A stretch of 47,704 nt of DNA from Gemmataceae bacterium (GCA_009691845.1 SIAJ01000038.1:1-47704); one strand, 5' to 3'; counted from the first letter of the stretch, positions 33,518 to 41,842 are shown. The notes: generated by a model from the sequence alone, not told the origin. Numbers and translations are program-made.

Positions 33518-34102
33518 TCAGGGCACCCAGACAAAGTACACAACTATGCCAAGGATAATGCCGAGCGCGAGTACGATCAGCCCGTAGTGTCCTCGGCTTC
33601 GAAGTGACATCCACAGGTAGAACCCAGTCCCCGCAATGATGAGGACCAGGATACAAAGCCCGTCGATCACCAGGCTCCAGGCCGTGCCGCTTGCCTTGCC
33701 GCGATGCAGGTCGAGCATCACTCCGACACTTCCACGCGATTCATGCGTGACTTCTAGCGAGCCCGTTTCTCGTTCGACAATCGCCTCCGTCCCGTGTCCT
33801 GGTCCCTTGAACTCGATGCGAAAACGCTCCTCCTCGATCTCGAACGAAGCAAGTGCGCCCTTGGCTCCGTAGTCCTTGCGAAGCAGTTCGACGATCGCGA
33901 GCTTATCCGGCTCCTGCATCATCGCAGCAGGGATCGTCCCCTTCATTTCAACGCGATGTGGTTCCGGTGCGAGAAACCAATCTTCGTGATTGAGCATGAA
34001 GCCCGTGACCGCAAAGAAGCCAAGCAGGCCCAGGCCGAACAACGTGAGATACATGTGGGCCGTGCGGGCCCACTTCAACAGCCAGCGGCGAATGGGCGAC
34101 AT
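33518..34102 (-). CDS. PepSY-associated transmembrane protein
   Basis: A 194-residue protein with one N-terminal transmembrane helix (MYLTLFGLGLLGFFAVTGFM), a soluble domain (IVELLRKDYGAKGALASFEI, RFRIEFKGPGHGTEAIVE) and two C-terminal helices (WSLVIDGLCILVLIIAGTGF, HYGLIVLALGIILGIVVYF). The layout matches PepSY_TM-like proteins that occur in flavin- and metal-reduction operons. It starts 2 bases after the stop of the ApbE-DUF2271 gene, so the pair is an operon. The first helix's NHEDWF motif is typical of the family. Confidence 0.85.
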   Translation of the reverse strand: MSPIRRWLLKWARTAHMYLTLFGLGLLGFFAVTGFMLNHEDWFLAPEPHRVEMKGTIPAAMMQEPDKLAIVELLRKDYGAKGALASFEIEEERFRIEFKGPGHGTEAIVERETGSLEVTHESRGSVGVMLDLHRGKASGTAWSLVIDGLCILVLIIAGTGFYLWMSLRSRGHYGLIVLALGIILGIVVYFVWVP

Positions 34103-34104
34103 GG

Positions 34105-35661
34105 CTACTTCTTCTTCCCAAAGTCGATGGTGGTCGTCCCGGTTTCCGCGTTCTTCTCGAGCGTTATTTTTACCGGCTTGTCGCCGCACTCGAGCTTGCC
34201 GATCTGGGTGAGGTGCTTGCCGTGCTCGCGATGCACCTCGACCTTGATGGTGTAAGTTCCCTTCGGAAGGGCTTCGCCCTTGTCGTCCTTGCCATCCCAA
34301 ACGACCTCGTATTTGCCCGGCGAACGCGTGGCCCGCGTGACCGCTCTCACCAGGGTTTGATCGTCCTTGACGAACTTCCACCAGATCGAAAGATCCTTGA
34401 GCCACTTGCGATCATTCCCCCAGACCGTGACCGAGCGAACCGACTTGCCTCCCGAATTTTCGATCCAGACCGCCACATACGGACGGCGATATTTTCCGCC
34501 TGCGATCGTCGGCAGTTCGATATGGATGGCCACCCGATAGTCGGCCGGCCACGCGTCGCCGGTCTTGGGTGCTTCCTGCTTCTCTTCGGGCGTGTCGGCC
34601 GAGATGGGAAGTTCGAGAGCTGCGAAGCCCGCACTTCGCAGGCATTCCCCGTTGGCACGAACGATCAAGCATGACGTGCCCGGCGTTTCGGCAATCAATC
34701 GCAAGCCCTCTTCATGCGAAAGCACGCAAATCGTGGTGGCCAGAATATTCGCGGTCACGCTGTCTGGTGCAACCACGGTCGCCCCGGCGATCGCGTCTGC
34801 CGATCGCCCGCTGGCCGGATCGATCAGATGGGAGTGACGCTCACCGTCGATGTTCGCGAATCGTTGATAGCCGCCGCTTGTGGCAACGGAAACATCGTGA
34901 AGTCTCAGCACGGTCAGTGGACGGGAATTCTCTTCCGGCCGATGCGGGTTCTGGACCGCGACCAAGAACGACGAGCCGAAACCGATGAGATCGCCGCCAA
35001 GATTGAGGACCAGGCTCGACGCTGCTGGTATCGCATTGCGAACTCGATTGGCCGCATTCTGAAGAATGAACCCCTTGGCCGCCGAATTCAGATTCAATTG
35101 TTGGCCCGAAAACCGAGTCACGAGACTCCCCTCGATCCGCCAGCCAGAGTGCTGTATCTCGCCAACCATGTCGGCAAGTTGTGTCGAGGGAACGTTGATC
35201 CCGTGTTGCTGGCGGGCAATCAGTTCGCCCAACTGACCGCTGAAGGCCCCCTGGGTTAGTTGCGTCCAAGTTTCGTATTGCCTCAGCACGTCAATCAATT
35301 CGTCCGATGCCCATACTGCGTCGTTCGCGCGATTCAGGCGGCTCAATTCACTCTCGTTGTCGTAAGTGCTGAAAATACAGCGAAGGCGTTCGATCTCGTC
35401 GAGCGCGATGCCTTCGGCTTGCTCGGCCGCCTTTCGGTCGGTGGCAGTCACCCACAAATCAAGCGCGGTGCCAAGGATGTGGTCGTGGTGAAACGAAAAT
35501 TGTTCGCACGCCGTGGCCGACGCGAAGGATGGGGTTCCAGCGACAATCGCCCCGAGGCCTGCCAGGCCGGTGCGCATGACTTCGCGACGAGATGGTTGCA
35601 CAGGATGATCCTGAGAGGAAGACAATAGAGAGAGGGTATTTCTCAGCGTATGCCGCGACAT
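34105..35661 (-). CDS. apbE: FAD:protein FMN transferase (ApbE) fused to DUF2271
   Basis: A 518-residue protein with a twin-arginine-type leader (PSRREVMRTGLAGLGAIVAG). Residues about 50-345 are ApbE: LDEIERLRCIFSTYDNESEL, LNLNSAAKGFILQNAANRVR, SLVLNLGGDLIGFGS and HLIDPASGRSADAIAGATVV, with the Asp/Thr metal and flavin site. ApbE attaches FMN to Thr or Ser of target proteins outside the cytoplasm. Residues about 370-515 are DUF2271 (YRVAIHIELPTIAGGKYRRP, YVAVWIENSGGKSVRSVTVW, KYEVVWDGKDDKGEALPKGT), a beta-sandwich that often pairs with ApbE and PepSY proteins. I see no ApbE target motif in the neighbouring PepSY protein. Confidence 0.93.
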   Translation of the reverse strand: MSRHTLRNTLSLLSSSQDHPVQPSRREVMRTGLAGLGAIVAGTPSFASATACEQFSFHHDHILGTALDLWVTATDRKAAEQAEGIALDEIERLRCIFSTYDNESELSRLNRANDAVWASDELIDVLRQYETWTQLTQGAFSGQLGELIARQQHGINVPSTQLADMVGEIQHSGWRIEGSLVTRFSGQQLNLNSAAKGFILQNAANRVRNAIPAASSLVLNLGGDLIGFGSSFLVAVQNPHRPEENSRPLTVLRLHDVSVATSGGYQRFANIDGERHSHLIDPASGRSADAIAGATVVAPDSVTANILATTICVLSHEEGLRLIAETPGTSCLIVRANGECLRSAGFAALELPISADTPEEKQEAPKTGDAWPADYRVAIHIELPTIAGGKYRRPYVAVWIENSGGKSVRSVTVWGNDRKWLKDLSIWWKFVKDDQTLVRAVTRATRSPGKYEVVWDGKDDKGEALPKGTYTIKVEVHREHGKHLTQIGKLECGDKPVKITLEKNAETGTTTIDFGKKK

Positions 35662-35838
35662 GGAAATTGGCGAGGAATCGTCGGCGACTCAGCCGGGGGT
35701 TGGAGATTTGGCTTGCGGCGACCGTAACGGTATCCGGCTTTTTGATTGCCATTCCCGTTGCCTTCATCGCCTTCACCCATACCCCTATCCTTCGCGGAAG
35801 TTGCGAGCATTTTTGATTCACCCTAGACTGGAGTTTCC

Positions 35839-36231
35839 ATGAACATGGTGCGCTTACTGGCGGTTGGTATCGTCGTTGGTCTCCTCAGCACGAGTGCCCA
35901 AGCCGAGGAAAAGAAAGAAGCCAAGAAGATCGACTACGCGAAGTTGATCGTCGGGAAGTGGGAAGTGAGCAAGGCCGATGAGGGAACCATTCCTGCGGGA
36001 ACCGTCGTCGAATTCGGGAAGGACGGCAAGTTCAAGGTTTCCGGCAAGAAAGACGACATGGAATTGGCGCTCGATGGAACCTACAAGATCGACGGGAATA
36101 AATTCACCTTCAAACTGAAGATCGGCGACAACGAAATGGAGCAAACAATCAGCATTACCAAGCTCACCGAGACGGAGCTGGGCACCAAAAATAAGGAAGA
36201 CAAAGTTGTGGATTTCAAGCGCAAGAAGTAA
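35839..36231 (+). CDS. Small secreted protein resembling Gemmata paralogous family TIGR03066
   Basis: A 130-residue protein with a signal peptide (MNMVRLLAVGIVVGLLSTSAQA). The mature part is a lipocalin-like beta-barrel pattern: YAKLIVGKWEVSKADEGTIP, GTVVEFGKDGKFKVSGK, LALDGTYKIDGNKFTFKLK and ISITKLTETELGTKNKED. This fits the short secreted families TIGR03066/TIGR03067 first described as paralogous sets in Gemmata obscuriglobus; the match is by recall. GGAG precedes the ATG by 7 bases. Its function is unknown. The gene is followed by a 19-base-stem palindrome. Confidence 0.7.
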   Translation: MNMVRLLAVGIVVGLLSTSAQAEEKKEAKKIDYAKLIVGKWEVSKADEGTIPAGTVVEFGKDGKFKVSGKKDDMELALDGTYKIDGNKFTFKLKIGDNEMEQTISITKLTETELGTKNKEDKVVDFKRKK

Positions 36232-36258
36232 TTGAGTGAAAGTGATTGGGTTTGATGC

Positions 36259-36297
36259 AACGGGCCCGATTCTCTCGTCGAGAGAATCGGGCCCGTT
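36259..36297. terminator. Perfect 19-base palindrome, probable bidirectional terminator
   Basis: AACGGGCCCGATTCTCTCG (36259-36277), a single T, then its exact reverse complement (36279-36297). It sits 28 bases after the TIGR03066-like stop codon and 16 bases after the tRNA-Gly 3' end, which runs the other way, so it could end both transcripts. No U-tract follows on either strand. Confidence 0.7.
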
Positions 36298-36313
36298 GTC
36301 TTGGACTGGCAGA

Positions 36314-36384
36314 AGCGGGATACGAGAGTCGAACTCGTTTCACGGCCTTGGGAAGGCCGGGCACGACCGATATACCAATCCCGC
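36314..36384 (-). tRNA. tRNA-Gly (anticodon CCC)
   Basis: 71 nucleotides, read on the minus strand from 36384. The acceptor stem GCGGGAT pairs with ATCCCGC, the D arm is GTAT...GTGC, and the anticodon stem CGGCC/GGCCG encloses loop TTCCCAA with anticodon CCC. The T arm is ACGAG-TTCGACT-CTCGT, and the discriminator base is T. CCA is not encoded directly after the discriminator. All stems pair, allowing G-U in the D stem. It decodes the glycine codon GGG. Confidence 0.95.
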
Positions 36385-36435
36385 AACAATCTCGATCTTA
36401 GCGGCTGAGGGCTGAGCCGCAAGCATTTTTCTCGT

Positions 36436-36479
36436 GTTTTGTAGGGTGGGTGGAGTCTTCGCAACCCACCCTACAAAAC
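36436..36479. repeat. Perfect inverted repeat beside tRNA-Gly
   Basis: GTTTTGTAGGGTGGGT (36436-36451) and ACCCACCCTACAAAAC (36464-36479), with a 12-base spacer. It lies between the 3' end of the ThuA-like gene (minus strand, ends 36491) and the tRNA gene, so it may terminate the ThuA-like transcript. The minus-strand right-hand end is AAAAC-rich rather than a U-tract. Confidence 0.75.
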
Positions 36480-36490
36480 GACACTCCCGC

Positions 36491-37366
36491 CTACTTACTA
36501 ATCTTCGCGCTCGGGGTCGCATCACCTTCCGCTTGCTTCATGGCCCATTTCAGGCCGCCGATCAGGTGTGTTTGGTAGCGGGGATCTTTCCAAACTTCCT
36601 TGCGGTGGCCCAGTGACGTGTAGAACGTTCGGCCCTTCTCCACTTCCTGGCACCAAGCGACCGCGTAATCCTTGTCCGCCCGTTGGCCTTTGGAAACGTC
36701 GATCGAGCTGTTGTCGATGCTCAGGATAATGTGCAGCTTGTTGCGGCTATAAGGTTCGGGGCGGAACTGGTAAATTTCGTCGAAGATCTCATCGCCCGTC
36801 GCAAAGCCCTTTCCGGCCGCGTGCTTCGGGTCTTCGTTCACCAGCTTGATCTTCTGGTGCCACGGGTGATTGACGAAGTACGCACCGATCAACTTACCGT
36901 AGGCTTCGTTCCAGGGGCGATCCTTGGCCGGATACAGCGTGTCCGACCCGCAGTGCGTGCCCGCAACCGCTCCGCCGGCCTTCACCCATTCGACCAGGTC
37001 TTTCACTTCGTCGTTGCTAAGTGGATTCCCGGTCGTGAAGAACAGCACGCAATCGAACTTCTTGAGAGTCTCCGCATTCACGCGACCACAGTTTTCCGGT
37101 TCCACCGCGACGCCGGTCGTCTTGCGAAACTTGTCGGCATATGGCTCGAAGGCCTTGTCTTTGATGTCCCGCGTGTAACGGAAACAGGTCACGTCGATGC
37201 CATTCTTGGGGCCGATCTCTTTCAGGACCTGTTCGGACAGGCCCACGGAATCGTGGACGAAGCCACCCGAATCGGTCACGAGCAATAGCCGTTTATTCTC
37301 GGCAGAGGCTGACGAACCACCGAGCACGAAAACAGACAGCGCGAACAACCAGCGGAGAGGACGCAT
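36491..37366 (-). CDS. Secreted ThuA-like domain protein
   Basis: A 291-residue protein with a signal peptide (MRPLRWLFALSVFVLGGSSASA). The body matches the ThuA-like fold, a class I glutamine-amidotransferase relative: KRLLLVTDSGGFVHDSV, KKFDCVLFFTTGNPLSNDEV, VKAGGAVAGTHCGSDTLY, VNHPWHQKIKLVNEDPKH, YAVAWCQEVEKGRTFYTSLG. ThuA proteins are implicated in trehalose and related sugar metabolism, and the many planctomycete copies are exported and uncharacterised. The Cys of THCGSD sits at the position of the nucleophile in the amidotransferase fold. It stands alone, with repeats on its 3' side. Confidence 0.9.
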   Translation of the reverse strand: MRPLRWLFALSVFVLGGSSASAENKRLLLVTDSGGFVHDSVGLSEQVLKEIGPKNGIDVTCFRYTRDIKDKAFEPYADKFRKTTGVAVEPENCGRVNAETLKKFDCVLFFTTGNPLSNDEVKDLVEWVKAGGAVAGTHCGSDTLYPAKDRPWNEAYGKLIGAYFVNHPWHQKIKLVNEDPKHAAGKGFATGDEIFDEIYQFRPEPYSRNKLHIILSIDNSSIDVSKGQRADKDYAVAWCQEVEKGRTFYTSLGHRKEVWKDPRYQTHLIGGLKWAMKQAEGDATPSAKISK

Positions 37367-37453
37367 ACGAGCAATCTCCTGGAGGGGTTAGAGTGGTAGG
37401 CTGCGACATTCTACGAAATGAGGTGCTGGGAAGGCGTGATGAAACGAGATCGT

Positions 37454-37849
37454 TTATCGTTTGGGTTTCGCGGATACGGTGTGCCGAACGATTTCCACGA
37501 CGATTCCGCCACGGCCATCGGACTTCAGGATGAACAGGATGTTTTCGTTCTCGCCGGGAATGGAAAACTGGCCGGTGTAGATCGCCTTGTCGGATTTCGA
37601 AGCATCAAAAATCGTGAACGTTCGCTTCTGGCCGCTCCGGTTGGAGCTATCGCGAACGGTTTCGTTGGCGAAGATCTTTTGCGATAGGCCCGGCTTGGAC
37701 CCCGAACCGGTTGGCACGAGTTCCTGAAGGATAATGGTCTTGGTAGTGTCGTTGCGGAAGCCCATCCAGCCAGCCTGAGCCGATAGAATCTCGCCCATCA
37801 TCAAGATGGCTAAAAGACTCGGCAAGAAGTGGCGAAGGAAGGCAAACAT
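37454..37849 (-). CDS. Small secreted protein of unknown family
   Basis: 131 residues with a signal peptide (MFAFLRHFLPSLLAILMMGE). The mature part (GWMGFRNDTTKTIILQELVP, KPGLSQKIFANETVRDSS, FTIFDASKSDKAIYTGQFSI, NENILFILKSDGRGGIVVEI) looks like a single beta-sandwich. I do not recognise a named family. It is preceded on its 5' side by a long inverted repeat (37992-38050). Confidence 0.65.
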   Translation of the reverse strand: MFAFLRHFLPSLLAILMMGEILSAQAGWMGFRNDTTKTIILQELVPTGSGSKPGLSQKIFANETVRDSSNRSGQKRTFTIFDASKSDKAIYTGQFSIPGENENILFILKSDGRGGIVVEIVRHTVSAKPKR

Positions 37850-37991
37850 GGGGAACGCCCCGGGACCGGTCGACCTGGCCGCTGCACTGCGGACGGACCA
37901 TATCCATTACGAAGACGGAGAGATTCCTGCTTACTTGCGCGTGAAGCCGAGCAAACTTTGCCGATTCGGCAAACTTTAGCGGGCGGAACGT

Positions 37992-38050
37992 GGGGACGGA
38001 CCTCTGGTCTGTCCGTGCCTGAATTCAGGACAGACCGGAGGTCCGTCCCC
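37992..38050. repeat. 23-base inverted repeat between two minus-strand genes
   Basis: GGGGACGGACCTCTGGTCTGTCC-type arms at 37992-38014 and 38028-38050 match with one G-T-type mismatch around a 13-base spacer. It lies between the 3' end of the DPP-type peptidase gene (38074) and the small secreted protein gene (start 37849). The remaining roughly 140 bases of the gap show nothing recognisable. It may terminate the peptidase transcript or be a dispersed element. Confidence 0.75.
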
Positions 38051-38073
38051 TAATAGCAAATGTGAACAAATGT

Positions 38074-40296
38074 CTACTTCGCAACGCCAAGGTTCTTCTT
38101 GAAGAACGCAGAGGCCCGGGACATGTAGCGTTCGTAAATGATCGGGTCGGCACTCACCATGTGCGTGATTCCCGGCAGGGCCATCGCATCAAACTCCTTA
38201 CCGGCCCGGATCAATTCGGCCGATAGCCGCAATGTGTGCCGGTAGTAAACATTGTCGTCGGCCGTGCCATGTACGAGGAGGAGGGGCCTTTCCAGGTTCT
38301 TGGCGAGCGGCAACAACGAGCTTGCTTCGTATGCCTTCTTGTCCTCGGGAATAAGGCCAAGGTATCGCTCGGTGTAGTGGGTGTCGTAGTCTTCCCAGTC
38401 CGTGACCGGGGCACCGGCTATGGCCGCCTTGAACACGTCTGGCCGCTTCAGCACTGCCAAGGCGGACATGTAGCCGCCAAACGACCAGCCGATCACGCCG
38501 ACACGGTCCAGGTCCATCTCGGCATGCTTCGCTCCAAGCAGTTTGAGCCCTGCAACCTGATCCTCGATCGGCACGCTGCCGAACTTGCCGTAGATCGCTC
38601 GTTCCCAATCGCGGCCTCGACCCGGCGTGCCTCGATTCTCTATCGCCACGACAACGAAACCCTGATCGGCCAGCCATTGTGGTACGAGCCAATTTCGCAT
38701 CGCCTGCGTCACGTGCAGATGGTGTGGCCCGCCGTAGACATCCAGCAGCACGGGATATTTCTTCTTCGCGTCGAAATCCCGTGGCCGCACGACCGTGGTG
38801 TAGAACCCTTCGCCTGGCCCAATCTTTTCGATAGTCGCGTTCGGCTTGAAGCCTGGCTCTTCCGCGACGCTCGGCAATTCGCCAACCATCTTCGACCGTG
38901 TATGCACGAACGAACGCGGCAAGCCATCCAGCGAAGTTCGCGTGAGAACGAAGACCTCCTTGTTCTCCGAGAACACGACCGATTCGAGCCCAGGGCCTTC
39001 GCCGAGACGGGTCGCCTTGTCGGAATCGGGTCGGCGAATCTTGGGTTCGAGTTGAAACATCCGTCGATACACATGGGCCTGCGTTGGATCCTTCGAGGCC
39101 ACGTACACGACCTCTCCACGAACGTGATCCACATGGGCGACCGAGATCAGGCCTTCATCGTAGGGGATCACCAAATCCCCCAGAGATCCGTCGCCTCGTC
39201 GCAACTCCAGGCCCAGCCCCTTGCCATATTCGCTGATCCACAAGAATTCTTGCTCGCCCTCCATCCAGCGTGGCATGTCCTGTCGAAGATTCGTGAATGC
39301 GGAGTCTTTTTCGTCGACCAGTTTCTGTAGCTTGCCACTGGTAGGAATGAAAATTTGCAGGCTGGTTTCTTGTTGTCGCCGATCCTGAATCTGAACGGTG
39401 AGTTTTCCGGTCCTATCGAACCGCACCGCAGCGAGATATTCGTAAGCCTTCCGGTCCCATTCCAACCAGGCGACCTTGCCGATGTTCACCTGAACCCAGC
39501 CAAGGCGAACACTGACGTTCTTCTTGCCGGGCCGAGGATAGAATTGTTGCAACGGTTTTTGATCGGGCTTCGTCGGGTCGGCCACATACCAGGTCTCGAC
39601 GCCTGCGTGATCAGCCTCGGTAAAGACGAGAATCTCCCAACCCGGCGACCACCAATAGCCACTGAATCGCCCCATCTCTTCCTGGGCCACGAATTCCGCT
39701 AGTCCGTTGGTTTTCATGGCCGTGCCGCCCTTGGTGACCGCCGTCTCCTTGTCGCTGGCGAGATCGTACAGGTACACGTCGAAATCGCGAACGTAGGAAA
39801 CCAGCTTGCCATTGGGCGATATTTTCGGATCGATGATCGTGCCGGCCGGGACTTTCAGCTCGCGAGTGGTTTCCTTTACCCGATCGAAGACGAACAGCTT
39901 GCCCGACAGCGGCAGGAGTAGGAACTTCCCGTTCTCGTTCATCTGGTAGTCGGCAAAACCGCCGGCTGTGACACGCATTCGTTCTCGGCGAGCCTTTTCC
40001 TCGGGGGTCAATTGCTCCTCGGCTCCCTTCAACAATGTCTCGGCCGTTAGCACTTCACGAGTTTTTCCAGTCGCAACATCGAACTCGTACAGACTGCGTT
40101 TACGATTCTTGGCTCCAGATCGCAGAAACAACACGTGCCTGCCATCCGGCGTTGGCTTCACGTTCACGGGTCGGCCTAGCGTGAACCCACCTGTCTCCGA
40201 GTAGAGCCGAAGGAAGGAGGCATCGAGCGGCTTCACGTCGGCTCGCATTGTCATGGGGATCGAGACCAGCACGAGAAATGAAAGAGAAATCTTCAT
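38074..40296 (-). CDS. Secreted dipeptidyl-peptidase IV-type serine peptidase (S9)
   Basis: A 740-residue protein with a signal peptide (MKISLSFLVLVSIPMTMRAD). The N-terminal about 470 residues form the DPP-IV propeller: RSLYEFDVATGKTREVL, VSYVRDFDVYLYDLASDKE, and EFVAQEEMGRFSGYWWSPGW, whose double Glu binds the substrate N-terminus. The C-terminal alpha/beta-hydrolase domain has VLLDVYGGPHHLHVTQAMRN, GWSFGGYMSALAV (Ser about 604), LLVHGTADDNVYYRHTLRL (Asp about 679) and LPGITHMVSADP (His about 712). It removes N-terminal dipeptides from peptides in the periplasm. It is divergent from the ECF transporter genes. Confidence 0.94.
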   Translation of the reverse strand: MKISLSFLVLVSIPMTMRADVKPLDASFLRLYSETGGFTLGRPVNVKPTPDGRHVLFLRSGAKNRKRSLYEFDVATGKTREVLTAETLLKGAEEQLTPEEKARRERMRVTAGGFADYQMNENGKFLLLPLSGKLFVFDRVKETTRELKVPAGTIIDPKISPNGKLVSYVRDFDVYLYDLASDKETAVTKGGTAMKTNGLAEFVAQEEMGRFSGYWWSPGWEILVFTEADHAGVETWYVADPTKPDQKPLQQFYPRPGKKNVSVRLGWVQVNIGKVAWLEWDRKAYEYLAAVRFDRTGKLTVQIQDRRQQETSLQIFIPTSGKLQKLVDEKDSAFTNLRQDMPRWMEGEQEFLWISEYGKGLGLELRRGDGSLGDLVIPYDEGLISVAHVDHVRGEVVYVASKDPTQAHVYRRMFQLEPKIRRPDSDKATRLGEGPGLESVVFSENKEVFVLTRTSLDGLPRSFVHTRSKMVGELPSVAEEPGFKPNATIEKIGPGEGFYTTVVRPRDFDAKKKYPVLLDVYGGPHHLHVTQAMRNWLVPQWLADQGFVVVAIENRGTPGRGRDWERAIYGKFGSVPIEDQVAGLKLLGAKHAEMDLDRVGVIGWSFGGYMSALAVLKRPDVFKAAIAGAPVTDWEDYDTHYTERYLGLIPEDKKAYEASSLLPLAKNLERPLLLVHGTADDNVYYRHTLRLSAELIRAGKEFDAMALPGITHMVSADPIIYERYMSRASAFFKKNLGVAK

Positions 40297-40322
40297 GGTG
40301 GATCGCCTTCACCTTCGTTTGG

Positions 40323-40345
40323 CGGGCGACCCAACGGGTCGCCCG
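40323..40345. repeat. Terminator-like hairpin between divergent genes
   Basis: CGGGCGACCC-AAC-GGGTCGCCCG, a perfect 10-base stem, followed on the plus strand by TTTGTT. This has the form of an intrinsic terminator, yet it lies in the 77-base gap between the start codons of the peptidase gene (minus) and the cbiQ-like gene (plus). It could attenuate the plus-strand transcript or be a repeat element. Confidence 0.7.
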
Positions 40346-40373
40346 TTTGTTAATCGAGTTATATGCCAATTGC

Positions 40374-41135
40374 ATGTCCCTGAACCCCGAACACGTTACT
40401 ACTCGCGATTCCTGCTTCGCTCGCCGGGATGCGCGCTGGCGGCTCGCGGCTTTCGTGCTCGCCATCGTCGGCGTGGCCTTGTTGCGTCAAATTGGCCCCG
40501 CCTCCGTGGCACTCGGCTTCGCCTTGCTGCTCGCGATTACGGGTCGCGTGCCAGGTAACTGGCTGAGAGCGCGACTGGGCCTCTTGCTGCTCGCACTGAT
40601 TCCGTTCCTGGTTCTGCTGCCGTTCACCGTCGAGCGGGGCGAACCTCTTTGGGAATGGCGATCCATCGCCATCACCGACGCGGGCCTGATTGTTGCCGGC
40701 ACGCTCGCCATGAAGACCGTGGCACTCGTCACGCTGGCCCTCACGCTGCTGGCGACTGCCCCTCTCCACGTGACCCTCTGTGCTGCGAGCAAGCTCGGCG
40801 CACCCAAGCTGATCGTTCAACTCGTGCTGCTCACATATCGCTACGTTTTCGTATTGCTCGAAGAACTAGGCCGACTGCGAGTCGCCTTGCGAGTGCGTGG
40901 CTTTCGCAACGCGACTTCGCTACACGCCTTCCACACGATTGGCCAGGTTACCGGCACACTGCTCGTTCGCGGCTCGGATCGAGCGGAACGCGTGTCGCAC
41001 GCCATGCGTTGCCGGGGGTTCGATGGCCACTTTCGCACGCTGACACGTTTCCAATCCACTCCGGCTGATGTGTTGATGTTCCTCCTCATCGTTGGGGCAA
41101 CAAGTGGGCTAGTTGCCTGGGATGTACGGGAATGA
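40374..41135 (+). CDS. cbiQ: ECF transporter T component (CbiQ-like)
   Basis: 253 residues from ATG 40374 (MSLNPEHV); the longer frame upstream has no family similarity. There are about five transmembrane segments (LAAFVLAIVGVALL, SVALGFALLLAIT, LLLLALIPFLVLLPF, LIVAGTLAMKTVALVTLALTLL, VLMFLLIVGATSGLVAWD). The coupling helices carry the T-component motifs RLRVALRVRGFRN and AMRCRGFDGHFRTL. It couples ATP hydrolysis by CbiO to a substrate-binding S component. The Co/Ni subgroup is suggested by overall look only. The stop overlaps the start of the ATPase gene. Confidence 0.88.
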   Translation: MSLNPEHVTTRDSCFARRDARWRLAAFVLAIVGVALLRQIGPASVALGFALLLAITGRVPGNWLRARLGLLLLALIPFLVLLPFTVERGEPLWEWRSIAITDAGLIVAGTLAMKTVALVTLALTLLATAPLHVTLCAASKLGAPKLIVQLVLLTYRYVFVLLEELGRLRVALRVRGFRNATSLHAFHTIGQVTGTLLVRGSDRAERVSHAMRCRGFDGHFRTLTRFQSTPADVLMFLLIVGATSGLVAWDVRE

Positions 41136-41842
41136 TCGACCTCCGTGAACTCCGCTACTCCTATCCTGATGGCCGAATCGCCCTCGATGGCGTCACGTTC
41201 TCGGTGGCGGCCGGCGAGTCGGTTGGCCTGATTGGCCCGAATGGCGCTGGCAAGACCACGCTCTTTCTTTGTCTGAGCGGTGTCTTTCGCCCGAAACTCG
41301 GCTGCGTGAACATTGCCGGCCTCGATCCCGCAGACGCCGCGAAACGCAGACAACTGCCGACCAAAGTGGGAGTCGTCTTCCAGAACTCGGACGATCAACT
41401 CTTCTCAAGCACCGTCGCGGAAGACGTCGCCTTCGGACCGTTGAACCTCGGCCTTCCTGCCGATCAAGTACGCCAACGAGTTGCGGACTCGCTCGGTCAA
41501 GTCGGCATGATCGGCCAGGATGAACGTGTCCCCTTTCAGCTTTCAGGCGGCGAGAAACGCCGGGCGGCCATCGCGGGTGTTCTTGCCATGCGGCCGGAAG
41601 TTCTACTCCTCGATGAGCCTTCGATGTTCCTCGACCCGCGTGGCCGGCGCGAGTTGATTCGACTCATTAACGGACTGCCCGGCACGAAACTGATTGCCTC
41701 CCACGATTTGGCCCTGGTCCGGGACACCTGCTCAAGAGTCATCGTGATGGACGCCGGCCGAGTCGTGATCGAAGGACCGACCGAACTGATGAAAGACGCC
41801 GCGTTGATGGAAAAGCACGGACTCGAGACACCGTTCGTTTAG
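41132..41842 (+). CDS. cbiO: ECF transporter ATPase (CbiO-like)
   Basis: A 236-residue ATPase overlapping cbiQ by 4 bases (ATGA). Motifs are Walker [16 protein letters not shown]-loop VVFQNSDDQLFSSTVAEDVA (the NSDDQLF is typical of CbiO/EcfA), signature QLSGGEKRRAAIAGVLAMRP, Walker B VLLLDEPSMFLDP and H-loop IASHD. It is a single A component, so it probably acts as a homodimer. No S component or CbiM/CbiN is found in the window. Confidence 0.92.
   Translation: MIDLRELRYSYPDGRIALDGVTFSVAAGESVGLIGPNGAGKTTLFLCLSGVFRPKLGCVNIAGLDPADAAKRRQLPTKVGVVFQNSDDQLFSSTVAEDVAFGPLNLGLPADQVRQRVADSLGQVGMIGQDERVPFQLSGGEKRRAAIAGVLAMRPEVLLLDEPSMFLDPRGRRELIRLINGLPGTKLIASHDLALVRDTCSRVIVMDAGRVVIEGPTELMKDAALMEKHGLETPFV

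Noticed and set aside
35592..35816. 74-codon plus-strand frame with a hydrophobic segment beside apbE
   Set aside because: It begins inside the apbE 5' end on the opposite strand, has no clear ribosome site, and the family is not recognisable; a tiny membrane peptide cannot be excluded.
40297..40373. Cobalamin or other riboswitch ahead of cbiQ
   Set aside because: The gap is only 77 bases and contains just a simple hairpin; no conserved box is seen.
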